DNA from: Bacillus sp. AFS055030
GTDB taxonomy: Bacteria; Bacillota; Bacilli; Bacillales; Bacillaceae_G
DNA: 64,000 bases
Reading direction: 5' to 3'
Assembly: GCF_002574545.1 (NCBI RefSeq)
Contig: NZ_NUGT01000017.1
Location: forward strand, 182,527 to 246,526
Each line of letters opens with the position of its first letter. The stretch's first letter is position 1. The notes below the pieces were generated by a model. The model was not told the DNA's origin, ran no database searches, and saw only the letters and a program-made list of their open reading frames with translations. Position numbers and translations under genes: made by a program. Shown in pieces: positions 41,581 to 51,050 of this stretch.

Positions 41581-42573
41581 TTAATTCATGTCTTGCTTAA
41601 TAAATACGATGAAAGAGATTAGTAATGCTGATAGTCCCCATATTGATAAATTCATAAGAGAGAATTGCATGTTTAATCCCTCGATGGAAGGGAGTTGGCC
41701 GGCTAAGTAGTCAGTAAGGCCAAGGTTTACACTAAAAAAGTATTTTGCCCCTGACCATGATGTAGCAAGTCCGCTTAAAACGCTTCCTGTTATTAAAGCG
41801 GCTAGCATAATGCCCATTGCAGCGGGAGTAGTCCGAACTAGTACGGATACCATAAATGAAAGAGTTCCAATGATCATACAAACAAACCATGCTAGTCCAA
41901 AGGCCATTATGATGTATTGCCATTGGGGAATTAGCTGAACTGAGTCAGTTAATAACTGGTTATTTTTGATGACAAATCCTGTTAACACAGGTACTGTCCA
42001 TCCTTTAAAACTGAAAACAAATCCTGAAATGACATATGCTAAAACGCCATATAGAACGAGAAGAAATGAGATTAATAAACAAATTGATATGTATTTACTT
42101 AGTAAGACCTTCCATCTTTTAATCGGACGGGTTAGTAGTATTTTGATCGTACCGTCGCTTCGTTCACCAGATATCATATCGATCGTGATGACCATGACCA
42201 ATAATGGTAACAGTAGCCATCCAATACTTTGTTCAATTAATTTTCGGATAAATGTAGGTGCACCAGGTGTAGTAGGATTGATGTCGTTATCCAAATAATA
42301 TTGCTCTTGATCGATTTGAACCTTTAACCAACTTTTCCATTCTTCAGGTATTCCTGATGAGTTCAATCTATTTTGTTGGTCGACTATTTTTTGTTGAAGA
42401 GCTACTTTCCAATTATCAGTACCAAGTCTTTTAATTGTTTCTTCGGTTTGCTGCAGTTGAGCATAAACAAAAATAGGGATTAACACTGCTAAAATAAAAA
42501 AGATAACAAGTATTCTTCTTTTCCTTACCATTTTTTCAATTTCGTTAAAGACGAGTCTAATTAGTTCAGCCAC
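41581..42573 (-). CDS. ABC-2 exporter permease
   Basis: 330 residues, starting GTG 42573-42571 inside the end of the ATPase gene. After the first helix there is a long extracytoplasmic charged region (about 35-120), then SGERSDGTIKILLTRPIKR, the ABC-2 cytoplasmic motif, and five further helices. It resembles the permease at 33077 in layout. Last gene of a leftward operon with the ATPase and the GDSL esterase. Confidence 0.86.
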   Translation of the reverse strand: MAELIRLVFNEIEKMVRKRRILVIFFILAVLIPIFVYAQLQQTEETIKRLGTDNWKVALQQKIVDQQNRLNSSGIPEEWKSWLKVQIDQEQYYLDNDINPTTPGAPTFIRKLIEQSIGWLLLPLLVMVITIDMISGERSDGTIKILLTRPIKRWKVLLSKYISICLLISFLLVLYGVLAYVISGFVFSFKGWTVPVLTGFVIKNNQLLTDSVQLIPQWQYIIMAFGLAWFVCMIIGTLSFMVSVLVRTTPAAMGIMLAALITGSVLSGLATSWSGAKYFFSVNLGLTDYLAGQLPSIEGLNMQFSLMNLSIWGLSALLISFIVFIKQDMN

Positions 42574-43483
42574 GAACTTCGCCCCCAGTCATTTCCATGA
42601 ATAAATCTTCCAATGTTTCAGACATTGTTTTAACGCCATTCACTTGAATATCACCTGCTACAAATTGTTGAATGACCTCATTAATTTTGAGAGGCGACAT
42701 TCGGCACAGTATAAGCTCATCTTTTACTAATATATCTTGAATCGTAGAATCTTTTTTTAATAAATCTAGCGCTTTTTGAATTGGAGAAACACGCCATTCA
42801 ACTCTTTCAGCAGCTTCTTGTACTAATTCTTTTACTGTTGAAACTCTAACCATTTTCCCTTTATTTATAATACCTACTCGATCACAAATCATTTCGATTT
42901 CACTTAATAAATGACTTGAAATAAATACACTTATATTTTGCTCTTTTACAAGCATATGAATAAATTCACGTAATTCACGTATACCGGCTGGATCTAATCC
43001 ATTAGTTGGTTCATCTAAAATAAGAAGTTTTGGGCTACCAAGTAATGCTTGAGCAATCCCCAATCTTTGTTTCATTCCAAGTGAATACGTTTTTACTTTT
43101 TCATGAATTCGATCAGTTAGTTTTACTAAATTAACGACATCGCTTATTTTTTTATCATCTTTAATTCCTAACATTCTCGCAAATTGATTTAGATTTTCCC
43201 ATCCGGTTAAATAACCGTATAATTCTGGATTCTCTACAATACATCCAATTTGTCGCATCGATTCTTTGAAATGAGTTTTAATTGGATAACCAGCGATTTC
43301 AATTGTGCCTTTTGTTGGTTTGATTAATCCAACTAACATTCGAATAGTTGTTGTTTTTCCAGCTCCATTTGGGCCTAGAAAACCAAACACTTCCCCTTCA
43401 TACACTTCAAATGAAATTTGATCGACTAGTACTTTTCCTTTAATTCTTTTTGTAACACCTTCTAATTTTAGAACTTTATTCAT
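42566..43483 (-). CDS. ABC-2 exporter ATP-binding protein (BcrA-type)
   Basis: 305 residues from ATG 43483-43481, after GAGGTGAG; an in-frame GTG at 43492 overlaps that ribosome site. Walker A GPNGAGKTT, signature YSLGMKQRLG, Walker B ILDEPTNGLDPAG and the tail LEDLFMEMTGG match BcrA-type ATPases and the gene at 32161. It overlaps the permease by 8 bp and the GDSL gene is immediately upstream, indicating one transcript. Confidence 0.9.
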   Translation of the reverse strand: MNKVLKLEGVTKRIKGKVLVDQISFEVYEGEVFGFLGPNGAGKTTTIRMLVGLIKPTKGTIEIAGYPIKTHFKESMRQIGCIVENPELYGYLTGWENLNQFARMLGIKDDKKISDVVNLVKLTDRIHEKVKTYSLGMKQRLGIAQALLGSPKLLILDEPTNGLDPAGIRELREFIHMLVKEQNISVFISSHLLSEIEMICDRVGIINKGKMVRVSTVKELVQEAAERVEWRVSPIQKALDLLKKDSTIQDILVKDELILCRMSPLKINEVIQQFVAGDIQVNGVKTMSETLEDLFMEMTGGEVRG

Positions 43484-43488
43484 TCGTC

Positions 43489-44295
43489 TCACCTCGAAAG
43501 CTGACTTCCTATTTTACTACTTAGGCGATTTGCCATTTCAATATATCCATCTTTGTTCGGATGGAAATGATCGGTGTATAAATATTTCTTTTCCTCATTA
43601 AAAAATAAATCGAATGTAGGAATGACGTATGCATTATTCGTTTGAAGCACCGATAATTCGAGTAAATTATTCCATCTCGATACAAAGCTTGACGATGTAT
43701 CTAAACCTTGTACATTATGAAATGGATTATAATAACCAAACGCGTAAATAGATGCTGAAGGATTTTTTTGACGTATTCCTTTAATAATGGATTGTAGATT
43801 ATTTTTAAACGTTTTTTCATCTGGTCGATATGTCTTTAAAAATTGTTCGTTTAGTTGATTAGCGCCAGGAAATAAATCATTACTTCCAATGGAAAGAACG
43901 ATTATGTCGGCAGAACCAATCGTTTCTTGTATATTTTTTTTCTTAAAATCGTTAAGTAAATTTGCTGTTTTCGCACCGCTAACCGCTAAATTAGTAATCG
44001 TTGTTGATTGTTTATATTCTTTTTGAAGAATGGTTTTTAATCTTCCTACATAACCTGTACCTTCGTCATCACCGACACCACGCGTAAGTGAATCTCCTAA
44101 TGCAACAATTTTCAGTGTATTGTTTTTATGAACACTGTCATTTTGATTATTTTTTTGTGGATTATTATTTACGATTAGTTTGCTTTTTTGAGGATTTAAA
44201 ACTGTATAAGCACCTTTTACGAAGCCATATGATAATAAAAGAAAACATAGTAATGAAATGAACATGATAAATCGAACAAAATGATTGTATTTCAA
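43489..44295 (-). CDS. membrane-anchored SGNH/GDSL esterase
   Basis: 268 residues from TTG 44295-44293 (GGTGGTG upstream). An N-terminal hydrophobic segment (about 8-27) is a signal anchor or signal peptide, then an Asn/Lys linker. Catalytic blocks: GDSL with S69, the SIGSND block with N139, and D242-x-x-H245 in YTDHFHP. It should hydrolyse an ester outside the membrane. Gene order esterase-ATPase-permease with overlaps suggests that it acts on, or protects from, the exporter's substrate, or edits cell-wall acyl groups. Confidence 0.9.
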   Translation of the reverse strand: MKYNHFVRFIMFISLLCFLLLSYGFVKGAYTVLNPQKSKLIVNNNPQKNNQNDSVHKNNTLKIVALGDSLTRGVGDDEGTGYVGRLKTILQKEYKQSTTITNLAVSGAKTANLLNDFKKKNIQETIGSADIIVLSIGSNDLFPGANQLNEQFLKTYRPDEKTFKNNLQSIIKGIRQKNPSASIYAFGYYNPFHNVQGLDTSSSFVSRWNNLLELSVLQTNNAYVIPTFDLFFNEEKKYLYTDHFHPNKDGYIEMANRLSSKIGSQLSR

Positions 44296-44368
44296 ATTTT
44301 ACACCACCAAAAAAGGAAAAATTTTCATTATAAAATCATTATTACCATAATAAAATTAGTTTTGCACG

Positions 44369-44400
44369 AAAAAACCTGTCCACAAAAAAATGAGGACAGG
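44369..44400 (-). terminator. intrinsic terminator of formate/nitrite-type channel gene
   Basis: On the minus strand CCTGTCC (44400-44394) pairs with GGACAGG (44381-44375), then TTTTTT. Confidence 0.88.
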
Positions 44401-44409
44401 AGATTAGGG

Positions 44410-45213
44410 TTACGAGACCCGTTTTAATTCTTTTACTTCTAATTTTTGTTCATTATTCAAGAAGTAATATGCCACTCCAACACCAACTGAACCACCAATA
44501 ATATTTCCTAATGTAACAGGAAGTAAATTATGGTATACATCACCAAACGTAAAAGGCACATCGTGAGGCAGAATAAATGATAATGTAAAGACAGCAATAT
44601 TTGCGATACTATGTTCATAACCAGAGAAGAAGAAAGCAAAAACTAATAAAAAGATCAGGAGCATTTTTGCGAAATCATCTTTGAATCTTGTAGGTAAAAA
44701 ACAAGCAAGACAAACAAGCCAATTACATAGAACACCTTTAAAAAATAAGGTTGAAAATGATGCGTGAATTTTATGGTCAACTACACTTGTTAAAAAATGA
44801 TTAGCAGGAAAATCTTTTGCTAAACCTGTAAAAAAATAAATAATCGCAAAAATAAATGCACCAATGATATTACCGGCGTAACATGCAATCCAGTTTTTCA
44901 CTAAATCTTGTTTTGTAGTTTTTTTAGCTAATGTAGAGAAGGTAAAATACATCGTATTACTTGTAAATAATTCACCACCACCATAAATAATCATAATTAA
45001 AGCTGTAGAGAAAGCGAGTGGATAAGCGACTGTTGAAAATGGTGAATTTTGCAATCTAAATAATTCAGCTAATTTTAAACAAACGATCAGAATAAAGCTT
45101 ATATAAATAGAAGCTAAGGCAGCACGAGTTAAATATTTAATTAAGCTTTGGTCCAGTATTTTCTTTTTTTTAAGAGCTAAATCAATACAGTATTTTATAC
45201 TAACTTGTTCCAA
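44410..45213 (-). CDS. formate/nitrite transporter family channel (YrhG-like)
   Basis: 267 residues from TTG 45213-45211 (GGGAGTG upstream). FNT hallmarks: GGGELFTSNTM (about 78-88) forming the omega loop, GNIIGA, and the pore histidine in FFSGYEHSIANIAVF. Six helices. FNT channels form pentamers that pass formate, nitrite or hydrosulfide. Length is close to B. subtilis YrhG. No formate dehydrogenase or pyruvate formate-lyase genes are adjacent, so substrate is open. A Rex/FNR-like dyad lies about 70 bp upstream. Confidence 0.9.
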   Translation of the reverse strand: MEQVSIKYCIDLALKKKKILDQSLIKYLTRAALASIYISFILIVCLKLAELFRLQNSPFSTVAYPLAFSTALIMIIYGGGELFTSNTMYFTFSTLAKKTTKQDLVKNWIACYAGNIIGAFIFAIIYFFTGLAKDFPANHFLTSVVDHKIHASFSTLFFKGVLCNWLVCLACFLPTRFKDDFAKMLLIFLLVFAFFFSGYEHSIANIAVFTLSFILPHDVPFTFGDVYHNLLPVTLGNIIGGSVGVGVAYYFLNNEQKLEVKELKRVS

Positions 45214-45282
45214 ATTGTTTCACTCCCTATGTACTTTTTGTTTCACACAAACATAGTATACAAACAAAAAATGATCGTAAGT

Positions 45283-45300
45283 TTGTGAAAATATGAACAA
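45283..45300 (-). promoter_or_regulatory. Rex/FNR-like site upstream of the FNT gene
   Basis: TTGTGAAAATATGAACAA keeps the left half of the Rex box and part of the right. It is about 70 bp upstream of the leftward start codon. A TATACT on the minus strand near 45260 could be a -10. Weak evidence. Confidence 0.35.
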
Positions 45301-45461
45301 ATTATGAAAATGCACAGATAGATACGCTTTATTATTTATACTTTACATTTTTTAATAATCATCTAAATAGTGGTTGAAGATATAATATAATCTCATAGTA
45401 AACAGTTTTAGGTAAAAAAAGGAAGATTCAACTTAACAATAATATGGAGAGGTGATTTCGT

Positions 45462-45725
45462 TTGGAAAATGAATTTGAAGGAAAATTTGATGCGTTACTA
45501 AAAAAATATACGGAATTGTTATTAGGAGATTGGTCTGAGGAAAAACAGGCAAAAGTGGAAAAGTGGGTTATGTATACATACATATCAAAATCAATGCCCG
45601 CATTAGTAAAACATTGGAATGATACATATCCGCAAGCTAAAGATGAAGTTGTTCATTTAATAAAAGAAATAAAAACGCTAAATGACCAGCATAGAGAAGC
45701 TTTAGCGAATAAAAATAAACAATAA
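45462..45725 (+). CDS. DUF2573-family protein (YusU-like)
   Basis: 87 residues from TTG 45462, after GAGAGGTG. Mostly helical and charged, starting MENEFEGKFDALLKKYTELLLG and containing KSMPALVKHWNDTYP. This fits the small DUF2573 family (B. subtilis YusU), with no known function, no membrane segment and no catalytic motif. It precedes the proline dehydrogenase gene by 189 bp. Confidence 0.7.
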   Translation: MENEFEGKFDALLKKYTELLLGDWSEEKQAKVEKWVMYTYISKSMPALVKHWNDTYPQAKDEVVHLIKEIKTLNDQHREALANKNKQ

Positions 45726-45914
45726 ATTTTATCCATAATTTTCAAAGATGACGGCACCTATTAATTATGATAATATAATATCAAGTAAGGGCATACATTT
45801 TTCAATAAACAAAATTCGACAAATTATTAAAAAATTGTTTTAACAAATTTCATTAGATGATACATTAGTAATAGATAGAGAGAAAAGAATAGTTAAATTT
45901 TTGGGGGTAGAGTA

Positions 45915-46832
45915 ATGGAACAAGTTATGAAGAATGCTTTTTTATTTATGTCTAAAAATAAGTTTTTAACTAAAATGGCTAAAAAGTATGGCCTAAGATT
46001 TGGTGCAGCTCGTTTTGTTGCAGGCGAAACAATCGATTTAGCTACAAAAGTTATTAAGGATTTAAATAAAAAGAATTTAAAAGTAACAATTGATTATCTT
46101 GGAGAGTTCGTAGATACAGTTGAAGAAGCAAATGAAATGGCTGATCACTGTATCGAAGCAATTGAGGCGATTGGAAAAGAAAAATTAGATTCACAATGTT
46201 CTCTTAAAATGACTTCAATGGGACTTGATATTTCTGACGAGCTAGTTTTAGCAAATATGCGTCGTATTTTAGAAGCAGCTAAGAAAAGTGGCGTATTCGT
46301 TACAATCGATATGGAAGATTTCTCTCGCTGTGAAAAAACAATTCGTATCTTTAAGCAATTAAAATCAGAGTACGATAATATTGGAACTGTTATTCAAGCT
46401 TATTTATACAGAACTGAAAACGATATTAAAGATTTAAACAGTTTAAAACCAAACTTACGTCTAGTAAAAGGTGCTTATAAAGAGCCTGCAGAAGTAGCAT
46501 TCCCAGACAAAAAAGATGTGGATGAAAACTTCAAAAAAATCATTAAAATGCACCTATTAAACGGTAACTTTACTGCAATTGCTTCACACGATGAAGCAAT
46601 GATTGAGTATACAAAACAATTAGTAAAAGAGCATAATATTCCTAACGATCAATTTGAGTTCCAAATGTTATACGGAATTCGTACAGAGCGTCAATTAGAA
46701 CTTGTTAAAGAAGGATATAATATGCGAGTTTATGTTCCTTATGGTACTGACTGGTACGGTTACTTCATGCGTCGTCTAGCAGAACGTCCTGCAAACGTTG
46801 CATTCGTATTAAAAGGTATGTTCAGTAAATAA
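45915..46832 (+). CDS. fadM: proline dehydrogenase
   Basis: 305 residues, an FAD-binding TIM barrel. Signature residues are in the C-terminal RRLAERPAN (about 290-298), with KGAYKEP (about 181-187) and the YLYRT strand. It oxidises proline to pyrroline-5-carboxylate. In B. subtilis the homologue next to fadNAE is called fadM (yusM), so the symbol is given by synteny; no P5C dehydrogenase lies nearby. RBS GGGGGTAGAG. A long hairpin terminator follows. Confidence 0.92.
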   Translation: MEQVMKNAFLFMSKNKFLTKMAKKYGLRFGAARFVAGETIDLATKVIKDLNKKNLKVTIDYLGEFVDTVEEANEMADHCIEAIEAIGKEKLDSQCSLKMTSMGLDISDELVLANMRRILEAAKKSGVFVTIDMEDFSRCEKTIRIFKQLKSEYDNIGTVIQAYLYRTENDIKDLNSLKPNLRLVKGAYKEPAEVAFPDKKDVDENFKKIIKMHLLNGNFTAIASHDEAMIEYTKQLVKEHNIPNDQFEFQMLYGIRTERQLELVKEGYNMRVYVPYGTDWYGYFMRRLAERPANVAFVLKGMFSK

Positions 46833-46842
46833 TTATTAAAAT

Positions 46843-46898
46843 TAAAGAGGCTAACTAAAAAGGATTGAGTGAGGATCCTTTTTAGTCAGCCTTTTTCT
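46843..46898 (+). terminator. intrinsic terminator after proline dehydrogenase
   Basis: A stem of about 20 bp (AGAGGCTAACTAAAAAGGAT with its near-complement ATCCTTTTTAGTCAGCCTTT) and a TTTTT tail. Confidence 0.88.
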
Positions 46899-47010
46899 CT
46901 TTATACAGGATTTTCTTGTGATAAGTAGTTAGTAGTAAAACAACATTATTCATATAAATGATTGAATATGTAAGGTCCTAGTTTTGCTATTAAATTTGAG
47001 TGAAAATTGC

Positions 47011-47151
47011 TTAATGACCCATATTTTTTTTACCGTACTGCTGATTGTTACTTTGTCTACCTTTTTCTTCTCTTTGATCTCCATGACTTGCATTACCTTG
47101 AACACTTGCTGCACTAACTCCACCCTTTGATGGATTTCTTTCACGTTTCAT
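47011..47151 (-). CDS. yuzL: YuzL-family small protein
   Basis: 46 residues, ATG 47151-47149 with GGAGGTGAT upstream (plus-strand 47155-47163), stop at 47013-47011. Sequence starts MKRERNPSKGGVSAASVQGN and is followed by a Gly/Gln/Asn/Lys-rich tail ending NMGH. The PSK.G(V/L)SAASV.GN core matches the YuzL family, encoded at the same place next to fadM and fadN in B. subtilis. The highly hydrophilic composition resembles small spore proteins, but function is unknown. Confidence 0.8.
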   Translation of the reverse strand: MKRERNPSKGGVSAASVQGNASHGDQREEKGRQSNNQQYGKKNMGH

Positions 47152-47357
47152 ATCTTATCACCTCCATTTCTTAGACTAACCTATTTAAATAAACTTATTA
47201 GTAAAAAAATGGAGTGTAATAAAAAAAGCAGAGGAAGAATATTAATCGTAATAAAATTTTTTGTTAATTCGAACTTTTTGTTTATTGCGAAAAATAAGAA
47301 TTTATCATATAGTGGAAGTAGAGGGCTCATTGATAATGGATTGTTTTATCCAGAAAG

Positions 47358-47375
47358 TGAATGAGTATTCATTCA
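47358..47375. promoter_or_regulatory. FadR operator upstream of fadNAE
   Basis: TGAATGAGTATTCATTCA fits the B. subtilis FadR consensus TGAATGANTANTCATTCA at every position. It ends 18 bp before the fadN start. Long-chain acyl-CoA binding would release FadR and induce beta-oxidation. Confidence 0.93.
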
Positions 47376-47393
47376 AAGATATGAGGAGGAGAA

Positions 47394-49784
47394 ATGCATA
47401 TGATCCAAAAAATTAAAAAAGCCGCTGTACTCGGCTCAGGTGTGATGGGATCTGGTATCGCTGCACACTTGGCAAACATTGGAATTCCAACATTATTACT
47501 TGATATTGTCCCAAGAGAACTATCTGAGGAAGATGCTGCAAAAGGTCTAACTACCGACTCCAAAGAATTTCGTAATCGATTTAGTCAAACGGCTATTCAG
47601 AAATTATTAAAACAAAAGCCAGCTCCTCTTGCATCTAAGAAAAACTTAACGTTAATTCAAGCAGGTAACTTTGAAGATGACATGAGTCGTTTAAGCGAAG
47701 TTGACTGGATTATTGAAGTAGTTGTTGAAAATTTAGCAATTAAAAAACAAGTATTAGCTAGTGTTGATGCGTACCGCAAACCAGGCTCAATCGTGAGCTC
47801 AAATACATCAGGTATTTCAATTGAAGCTATGTCTGAGGACTGTTCGGATGACTTCAAGAAACATTTCTTAGGCACTCACTTTTTTAACCCACCACGTTAT
47901 TTAAAATTATTAGAAGTTATTCCTACTAAACATACATCTGAAGAAGTACTTACATTTATGAAAAGTTTTGGAGAAGACGTTTTAGGCAAAGGCGTTGTAT
48001 TAGCAAAAGATACTCCAAACTTTATTGGAAATCGGATCGGAACTTATGGATTACTTGTAACTGTACAAGAAATGCTAAAAGGCGGATACAGTGTTGGAGA
48101 AGTTGATTCAATTACTGGTCCAATGATTGGGCGCCCTTCTAGTGCTACATTCCGTACATTAGACGTTGTTGGATTAGATACATTTATCCATGTTGCAAAT
48201 AATGTTTATGAGCTTGTAGAAGGTGAAGAAAAAGAAGTATTTAAAGTTCCAGAATTTATGAAGGAAATGGCAAAGCGTAATTGGCTTGGTAGTAAGTCTG
48301 GGCAAGGATTCTTCTTAAAACAAGGTAAAGAAATCTTAGAATTAGATCCAAGCACATTTGAATATGGAGAAAGAAAAAGCTTGAAAACAGCTTCAACTGA
48401 AAGCATTAAGCAAGTTAAAGGCTTAGCGAATAAATTGAAAGCGCTTGTATACGCTGATGATCGTGCAGGTAATTTCTTATGGAGCATTATTAGCCCAGTA
48501 TTAGTGTATTCAGCTGAATTGTCTGGTGAAATTTCTGATAACATCGTCGGAATTGACCAAGCAATGAAGTGGGGATTTGGCTGGGATTTAGGACCATTTG
48601 AAATTTGGGATGCTATTGGTGTATCTAAATCGGTCGTACGAATGGAAAGCGAAGGCCTAACTGTACCAAATTGGGTTAAGAATATGATCGATAGTGGAAA
48701 CGAAACATTTTATAAAAAAGACAATGGAGTTACTAGATTCTATCATAATGGTCAATATGAAGAGCTAGTAAGAAATGAAAAAGAAGTTAAGTTAAGTGTT
48801 TTAAAAGAGCAAGGTCGAATTATTAAACAAAATTCAGGTGCAAGTTTAATTGATCTTGGAGATGGAGTTGCATGTTTAGAATTCCATACAAAAAGCAATG
48901 CAATAGGTATGGATATTACACAAATGATTAACTTCGCAGTAGATGAAGTTTCAAAAAATTATAAAGGCTTAGTTATTGGTAACCAAGCTAAAAACTTCTG
49001 CGTTGGTGCTAATTTAGCAATGATATTAATGGAAGCGCAAGATGACAACTATTTTGAAATTGAAATGGTTGTTAAAGGATTCCAACAAGCAATGATGAAA
49101 ATTAAGTATTCAGATAAACCAGTAGTTGTAGCTCCTTACGGTATGACACTAGGTGGTGGTACTGAAATTTGTTTACCAGCAGCTAGCGTAGTTGCTTCTT
49201 CTGAAACTTATATGGGCCTAGTTGAAGTTGGAGTGGGCTTAATCCCAGGTGGGGGCGGTAGTAAAGAGCTTTACATTAAACAATTAAAACAGTTTCCAGA
49301 AGGTGTTGAGTTTGACCTACAAGCTCTTGCAAATCGTGTATTTGAGACAGTTGCAATGGCAAAAGTATCGACTTCAGCTCAAGAAGCATTTGAAAATGGT
49401 TTCTTAAATCATGATGATCGCAAAGTATTTAATGCAGATCACTTAATTTATGAAGCAAAACAACGAGTACTTGAGTTATATGAAGCAGGTTATAGCGCTC
49501 CGATTCGTGAAAAAGTACCGGTAGTAGGTGAGTCTGGTTATGCAACTTTATTAGCTGGTGCAAACTCAATGTACTATTCTGGCTATATTAGTGAACATGA
49601 TTTAACAATCGCTAAAAAATTAGCGTATGTAATTGCAGGTGGAAAAGTGCCATTTGGAACGTTAGTTGACGAAGAGTATTTATTAAATATTGAACGTGAA
49701 GCATTTATAAGTTTAATTTCTGAAATGAAATCTCAAGCGCGTATGCAACACATGCTTGTAAAAGGAAAACCGTTACGTAATTAA
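47394..49784 (+). CDS. fadN: 3-hydroxyacyl-CoA dehydrogenase / enoyl-CoA hydratase fusion
   Basis: 796 residues. N-terminal NAD fold with GSGVMGSGIAAHLAN (about 13-27), the dehydrogenase catalytic H in GTHFFNPPR, then a second dehydrogenase-type helical domain, and a C-terminal crotonase domain with VIGNQAKNFCVGANLAMIL and GGGTEICLPA (each in part). It catalyses the second and third steps of beta-oxidation. Start ATG 47394 is close to AGGAGGA; ATG 47400 is also possible. First gene of fadNAE, under the FadR operator. Domain order is reversed compared with E. coli FadB. Confidence 0.96.
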   Translation: MHMIQKIKKAAVLGSGVMGSGIAAHLANIGIPTLLLDIVPRELSEEDAAKGLTTDSKEFRNRFSQTAIQKLLKQKPAPLASKKNLTLIQAGNFEDDMSRLSEVDWIIEVVVENLAIKKQVLASVDAYRKPGSIVSSNTSGISIEAMSEDCSDDFKKHFLGTHFFNPPRYLKLLEVIPTKHTSEEVLTFMKSFGEDVLGKGVVLAKDTPNFIGNRIGTYGLLVTVQEMLKGGYSVGEVDSITGPMIGRPSSATFRTLDVVGLDTFIHVANNVYELVEGEEKEVFKVPEFMKEMAKRNWLGSKSGQGFFLKQGKEILELDPSTFEYGERKSLKTASTESIKQVKGLANKLKALVYADDRAGNFLWSIISPVLVYSAELSGEISDNIVGIDQAMKWGFGWDLGPFEIWDAIGVSKSVVRMESEGLTVPNWVKNMIDSGNETFYKKDNGVTRFYHNGQYEELVRNEKEVKLSVLKEQGRIIKQNSGASLIDLGDGVACLEFHTKSNAIGMDITQMINFAVDEVSKNYKGLVIGNQAKNFCVGANLAMILMEAQDDNYFEIEMVVKGFQQAMMKIKYSDKPVVVAPYGMTLGGGTEICLPAASVVASSETYMGLVEVGVGLIPGGGGSKELYIKQLKQFPEGVEFDLQALANRVFETVAMAKVSTSAQEAFENGFLNHDDRKVFNADHLIYEAKQRVLELYEAGYSAPIREKVPVVGESGYATLLAGANSMYYSGYISEHDLTIAKKLAYVIAGGKVPFGTLVDEEYLLNIEREAFISLISEMKSQARMQHMLVKGKPLRN

Positions 49785-49805
49785 TCGAAAGATGGAGGGA
49801 AGAAC

Positions 49806-50981
49806 ATGAGAGAAGCTGTTATTGTAGCGGGTGCGAGAACACCTGTAGGTAAAGCGAAAAAAGGATCACTAGCAACAGTTCGCCCAGATGATCTAGGGGC
49901 ATTGGTTGTAAAGGAAACATTAAAGCGTGCGGGTAATTATGATGGTCCAATCGATGATATTATTTTTGGTTGCTCATCCCCAGAAGCTGAACAAGGATTC
50001 AATATGGCACGTAATATTGGAGCGTTAGCTGGATTACCTCATTCAGTTCCAGGAATTACGGTGAACCGTTATTGTTCTTCAGGTCTACAAAGTATTGCTT
50101 ATGCAAGTGAACGAATTATGTTAGGTCATTCTGAAGCTATTATTGCGGGCGGAGCAGAGTCAATGAGTTTACTTCCAATGGGAGGACATGTTGCTCGTTT
50201 AAATAGTAGATTAGTAGAAAATGCTCCAGAGTACTATATGGGGATGGGGCATACTGCTGAACAAGTTGCCAATCGCTATGGCATTTCAAGGGAAGACCAA
50301 GATGCTTTTGCAGTACGTAGTCATCAGCGCGCAGCAGCGGCTATTAAAGAAGGGCGTTTTGTTGATGAAATCGTACCAGTGGATGTAACGCTACGTACAG
50401 TTAACGCAAACAATAAATTAGAAGAAAAGAATTTTACGTTCTCTCAAGATGAGGGTGTTCGTGAAGGTACATCTTCTGAAGTATTAGCTAAATTAAGACC
50501 AGCATTTAATGTGAGAGGTTCAGTAACGGCTGGAAACTCTTCGCAAACAAGTGATGGGGCAGCAGCAGTATTAGTAATGGATCGCGAAAAAGCTGAAGCC
50601 CAAGGACTAAGTCCATTATTAAAATTCCGTTCTTTTGCAGTTGCTGGAGTAGCTCCAGAGGTTATGGGGATTGGACCAGTTGAAGCAATTCCAAAGGCTC
50701 TTAAATTAGCAGGATTAAGCTTATCTGACATCGGAATATTTGAATTAAATGAAGCCTTTGCTTCTCAATCAATTCAAATTATTCGTCATCTAGGTCTTGA
50801 TGAGGACCGTGTAAATGTAAACGGTGGGGCGATTGCATTAGGGCATCCACTTGGTTGTACTGGTACTAAACTAACTTTATCTCTATTACATGAGATGAAA
50901 CGTCGCGGGGAACAGTTCGGAATTGTAACGATGTGCGTTGGTGGCGGAATGGGTGCTGCCGGAGTATTTGAATTAGTTTAA
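49806..50981 (+). CDS. fadA: acetyl-CoA acyltransferase (3-ketoacyl-CoA thiolase)
   Basis: 391 residues, same as B. subtilis FadA. Nucleophile C90 in [10 protein letters not shown]347 in [14 protein letters not shown] and the second catalytic cysteine C377 in CVGGGMG. It cleaves 3-ketoacyl-CoA with CoA in the last step of the beta-oxidation cycle. RBS TGGAGGGA, 21 bp after fadN. Confidence 0.97.
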   Translation: MREAVIVAGARTPVGKAKKGSLATVRPDDLGALVVKETLKRAGNYDGPIDDIIFGCSSPEAEQGFNMARNIGALAGLPHSVPGITVNRYCSSGLQSIAYASERIMLGHSEAIIAGGAESMSLLPMGGHVARLNSRLVENAPEYYMGMGHTAEQVANRYGISREDQDAFAVRSHQRAAAAIKEGRFVDEIVPVDVTLRTVNANNKLEEKNFTFSQDEGVREGTSSEVLAKLRPAFNVRGSVTAGNSSQTSDGAAAVLVMDREKAEAQGLSPLLKFRSFAVAGVAPEVMGIGPVEAIPKALKLAGLSLSDIGIFELNEAFASQSIQIIRHLGLDEDRVNVNGGAIALGHPLGCTGTKLTLSLLHEMKRRGEQFGIVTMCVGGGMGAAGVFELV

Positions 50982-51050
50982 TAGTTGTACGAAATAGATT
51001 GTTAGAATCATGTCTTCAAACTAGTAAATAGATAATAGGAGGAATTAACG

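Noticed and set aside
46950..47144. A 64-codon minus-strand frame overlapping yuzL
   Set aside because: It is the +1 shadow of the YuzL-type gene and lacks its own ribosome site.
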